The notes beneath the pieces are model-generated. The model saw nothing but the letters and a program-made list of their open reading frames with translations. It was not told the origin of the DNA and ran no database searches. 13,106 nt of DNA from Parachlorella kessleri (lineage: Eukaryota > Chlorophyta > Trebouxiophyceae > Chlorellales > Chlorellaceae): assembly GCA_001598975.1 (NCBI GenBank), contig BBXU01002998.1, forward strand, positions 1 to 13,106, read 5' to 3'. Below, in pieces: positions 8,113 through 13,106 of this stretch. Made by a program: the position numbers and the translations under genes. The stretch's first letter is position 1; each line of letters starts with the position of its first letter.

Positions 8113-9243
8113 TTATCTCTCGGGGATGATCAGGTCCTTCAGGTCATGGTCTTCGTAGGAGCCATCCGGCAGGTAGCGCCGGATGGTGAAGGGGATCACC
8201 TTCTCACGCAGCTCCTTGTAGGCTATCTCCAGAGGGTCTGCCAAACACAACACACAGCACTAGTTAGCTTCCTCAGGCCCCCTAGGCCAGCTGAATGGGC
8301 AGACTGCCACACCCACTGGCTGCCAGCATTAACCTTACTATCAGCAGCGCACGGTCCACACCTCTTGCGGAGCTGACACGTGCACTTGCACGCAAGCGAG
8401 GCGAGGATATAGAGCAGACGTGCACGCCAGTAGCCTTCAGACTGGAGAGACACACACAGCCATCCCAGGTACATGGCCGTCCCTGTGAACCTGCTCGCCC
8501 CCCACCCTGGTGTGCCCCACCTGTCTCGTTGCCCACTCCTTTTATAAACAGCGATCCTGTGAGCCTGCTCCCCTCCCCCCCCCCCTCACACACACCACCC
8601 CCCTCCCCACCCAGTGTGTCCCACCTGTCTCGTTGCCCACGTCCACCATGACGGGCGCGTTCATGCTTATTTGCAGCGCGCGTGTGCCCAGGACCCTGGC
8701 CTTCTCATACTTAGTGAGGTAGCGTGTGGTGATGGACTCCTTCTGAGTGGCCTCAGGGGGACCATCCCTGATCTCCACTCGGTCCTCCCCTGCGTACACC
8801 GTGCCCATACACCATGGACATGTCAGGCGTGCCTTGTCGTCAGTGGCGGTGTTTCACAAAGTGTGAGATGGAAGCAAGGGACAGCTGCCTGCTACGGCCA
8901 AGTGGTCGCTACAGCACCAGCGAGCAGCTCAAGTTCACAGTCTCCAACTATTCGCCGTGTTGACGGGCATGGAGCCCAGGTCTCGCCTTCATACTCCTGC
9001 TGCTCCTGGTCGTACTGCTCCTCCTCCTCCCCAAACGCTGCCTCCTCGCCGCCCTCATACTCATCCCCTCCAAACCTGCGTAGTGCAGGCAGCTAGGTTC
9101 AGCGCCCAGGGCAGCAGGAAGCGAAGGGCCAATCGGACCATGCATGGCAGGCAGCAAGTGCAGCAAGGGTGACGATGTGTAGAAGATGAACAAACTCACT
9201 CCTCTGCTCCTCCAGCGAAGCCATAGTCTCCTTCATCCTCCAT
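8113..9243 (-). CDS. RPB6: RNA polymerases I, II and III shared subunit RPB6 (RPABC2)
   Basis: Four exons: 9243-9200, 9075-8987, 8789-8625, 8237-8113 (stop TAA), giving 140 residues, normal for the family (about 130-155). Residues 1-45 are strongly acidic ([20 protein letters not shown]...), as in eukaryotic RPB6. Residues 60-100 carry the signature [20 protein letters not shown] then ISMNAPVMV. The last exon reads [20 protein letters not shown] then YLPDGSYED. The subunit helps assemble and clamp all three nuclear RNA polymerases; bacterial omega is the homologue. Introns have GTGAGT and GTGGGA donors. Intron 2 appears to use a GC donor (AAG|GCGAGA), because only that choice restores phase and gives [16 protein letters not shown]. 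The C-terminus ([12 protein letters not shown]) lacks the W-G-V-D-E-L-I ending I remember from plants. Exon 3's end and donor are duplicated in intron 3. Confidence 0.93.
8482..8640. repeat. Copy of the RPB6 exon 3 end and donor inside intron 3
   Basis: CCACCTGTCTCGTTGCCCAC, the last 16 nt of exon 3 plus its donor, occurs at 8621-8640 and again at 8517-8536. Flanks are also shared (CCTGTGA-CCTGCTC at 8556 and at 8482), so the units are 85 and 55 nt. The intronic copy keeps a usable-looking GTGGGG donor on the minus strand. Confidence 0.85.
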
Positions 9244-10840
9244 GACACCGGTGGGGTGCTAGCAGGGAGGCCCCTGCTGAAGTACAAGTGCTGTTATACT
9301 AAGACGTCAAGCTGCTGGCCAAATAGCGCTAGAGGCACGTCTAGGTATGACGTTCTGAGGCGTGCTGCGGGTGCGCTGTGTTTTCAAGGCGCAGGGAGGC
9401 GCCGCAGACGGATGGCTATGGCTGCGTCTGGAGGTGGATCTCTGCGCCCTCAAATGGATGGTACTGCAACTTGGGCCAGAAGGAAAGCAGTGTGTCAGAC
9501 TATGTTGGCAGGTGCCTCTCAGCAGCCTGTCGCTAGTGATAGTTTATGTAGAGCAGGGCGACAGGGGTTTGCACCTCCCACAAGTGGTGCGTGGCAGGTT
9601 GGTGTGAGCCAAGAGGAAGACAGCAGGTGCTGTGTTTGATGGTTGACAGAAGCACTCTTTCTGGGAGACTGGGAGACGGAAGACATATCTCAGCACACGG
9701 AGGATGCAGCCCGTGGCCGGCCGGAAAACAGCTGTCAAGCCAGCTGAGGTATGCAAGCTATCTATTACATGAAACTGCTAAAGTCTCAGTGGATCTGAGC
9801 ACGCAGCCCTGTCTGACCAGGAGTTGCTTCGTGGGAGACAGGTAAGGCACATGGCTGCCATGCGTGCCAAGATCCACTGGAGAGGCAGCCCAATAGGGTG
9901 TATACTTTAGCTGGCTTTTCGGCTGTCATCTGGCGGCCAGGAGAAGCATGCTCCCTGCACTAAATGTGTGTCCAAGGTCATCCAAAAATCCTGTCGTCAC
10001 GAAAATGCACAATGCTACTCAAAAGAAGCATGATGCTACTCAAAAACAGGACCTCCAGGGACCCACCCCAGCTCTTAACTCCAAGCCCAGAAGGGGGAGC
10101 TATTTGCAGCAAACGACTTGCTCACGGCTGGTGATACATACGAAGACAGAAGTGAAGCACAACCATGGAGCAGCTCAAGAGCTCAAGAGGAGAAAGGGAC
10201 AAGTCAAGCGGGCGCTGCTCGCCAGGGTGTCAAGGTGTGGGCTAGAAGGCTGGGCACTTCGCAGCCTAGCCTGTCAAAACGCCTGCCTTGGCTGGCTTAA
10301 CAAGCTAGCAAAGAGGTTACAACTAGACGCTGCCCTCCCTCTGGTAACGCCATATTACGGCAGCAGCCACCCTAGCCAACACCTTCACCCTAGCCAACAC
10401 CTAGAAGCCTAGGCCAGGGGAGGAAGGGTTAAAGGGAAGCACTCTGTTACTGAGGCCTTCCTGGGACTTCCAGGCCCGACCAATAATGCCTCCCCACCTT
10501 GGGTTTCACTCACCTGCTGGTCCGGGCAGCTGCTGGGCTATCCACACCCCAAATTGTCTATTCAGACCTACTCTATGGGGCCCAGTGCCTCCAACTGGAA
10601 GGGAACATGTCGATGATGGGTGACATGTCATGAGTGGTCACTTGGCAGCTTGCACAGCTGCTAGGAGATACAGCCCGGACCTCAACTTCCCGGTTACCGC
10701 GATGCAAGAATGAAAAGTTTGCCTCTTGTAGGTCCATCTGGGACCACAAGGGTTCGGGCGGGAAGTATCCACCTGGCGAGCGTGCTGCGCTTGGGTCACA
10801 CTCTAACCAAAGGGCCAGCGCTGCCCTCGCCTGCAGCCCC
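9244..10840. other. Divergent intergenic region between RPB6 and AlaRS
   Basis: About 1.6 kb without a gene I can support; open frames on either strand show no recognisable domain. It must hold both promoters. On the minus strand a TATA-like AGTATAAC lies at about 9302-9295, some 55 nt before the RPB6 ATG. Small tandem repeats are present: ATGCTACTCAAAA at 10012-10024 and 10033-10045, and an 18-nt unit CACCCTAGCCAACACCTT at 10368-10385 and 10386-10403. No tRNA or other RNA gene was recognised. Confidence 0.4.
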
Positions 10841-13099
<2,259 letters not shown>

Positions 13100-13106
13100 G
13101 TGGGGG

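Noticed and set aside
7804..8376. 190-codon plus-strand open frame
   Set aside because: It is antisense to the last exon and 3' region of RPB6, whose identity is certain.
9948..10412. 154-codon plus-strand open frame in the intergenic region
   Set aside because: No domain, no splice context, and it includes simple tandem repeats; treated as noncoding.

Overview
The window looks like nuclear DNA of a green alga, most likely a chlorophycean of the Chlamydomonadales type. The genes are split into many short exons by GC-rich introns with clean GT-AG borders, and coding GC is high. One gene matches the chloroplast rbcL mRNA stabilising factor MRL1, and the alanyl-tRNA synthetase reads like the plant/algal dual-targeted form. 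No bacterial-type operons, RNA genes or CRISPR arrays are visible. I cannot name the species.

Layout, left to right. (1) About 203-5447, minus strand: a PPR protein gene matching MRL1, at least ten exons, with its 3' end running off the left edge. (2) 5448-5800: its upstream region. (3) 5800-6060: a 101-bp-arm inverted repeat (about 91% arm identity) that can fold into a long hairpin. (4) About 6035-7462, minus strand: an unfamiliar multi-exon gene or gene remnant with a chromodomain, an Ala tract and a coiled coil, carrying two apparent frame breaks. (5) 7287-7805: three related repeats, one of them exactly an apparent intron of gene 4. (6) 8113-9243, minus strand: RPB6, the subunit shared by RNA polymerases I, II and III, complete in four exons (140 aa). 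(7) 9244-10840: a gene-free divergent intergenic region. (8) 10841-13099, plus strand: the first four exons of alanyl-tRNA synthetase, with an N-terminal Arg-rich presequence ahead of a second in-frame ATG; it runs off the right edge.

The most unusual pattern is not a gene. Near several splice junctions, in three unrelated genes, the neighbouring intron carries one or more diverged tandem copies of the exon edge together with its splice site. The extreme case is AlaRS intron 3 (12180-12855), almost entirely made of four copies of the end of exon 3 followed by two copies of the start of exon 4. This looks like the remains of intron gain or growth by short tandem duplication.

The same AlaRS gene has one extra base in a nearly invariant part of exon 3. 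That is either an assembly error, a pseudogene sign, or (less likely) a frameshift site. All homology calls are from memory of the families; no search was run.
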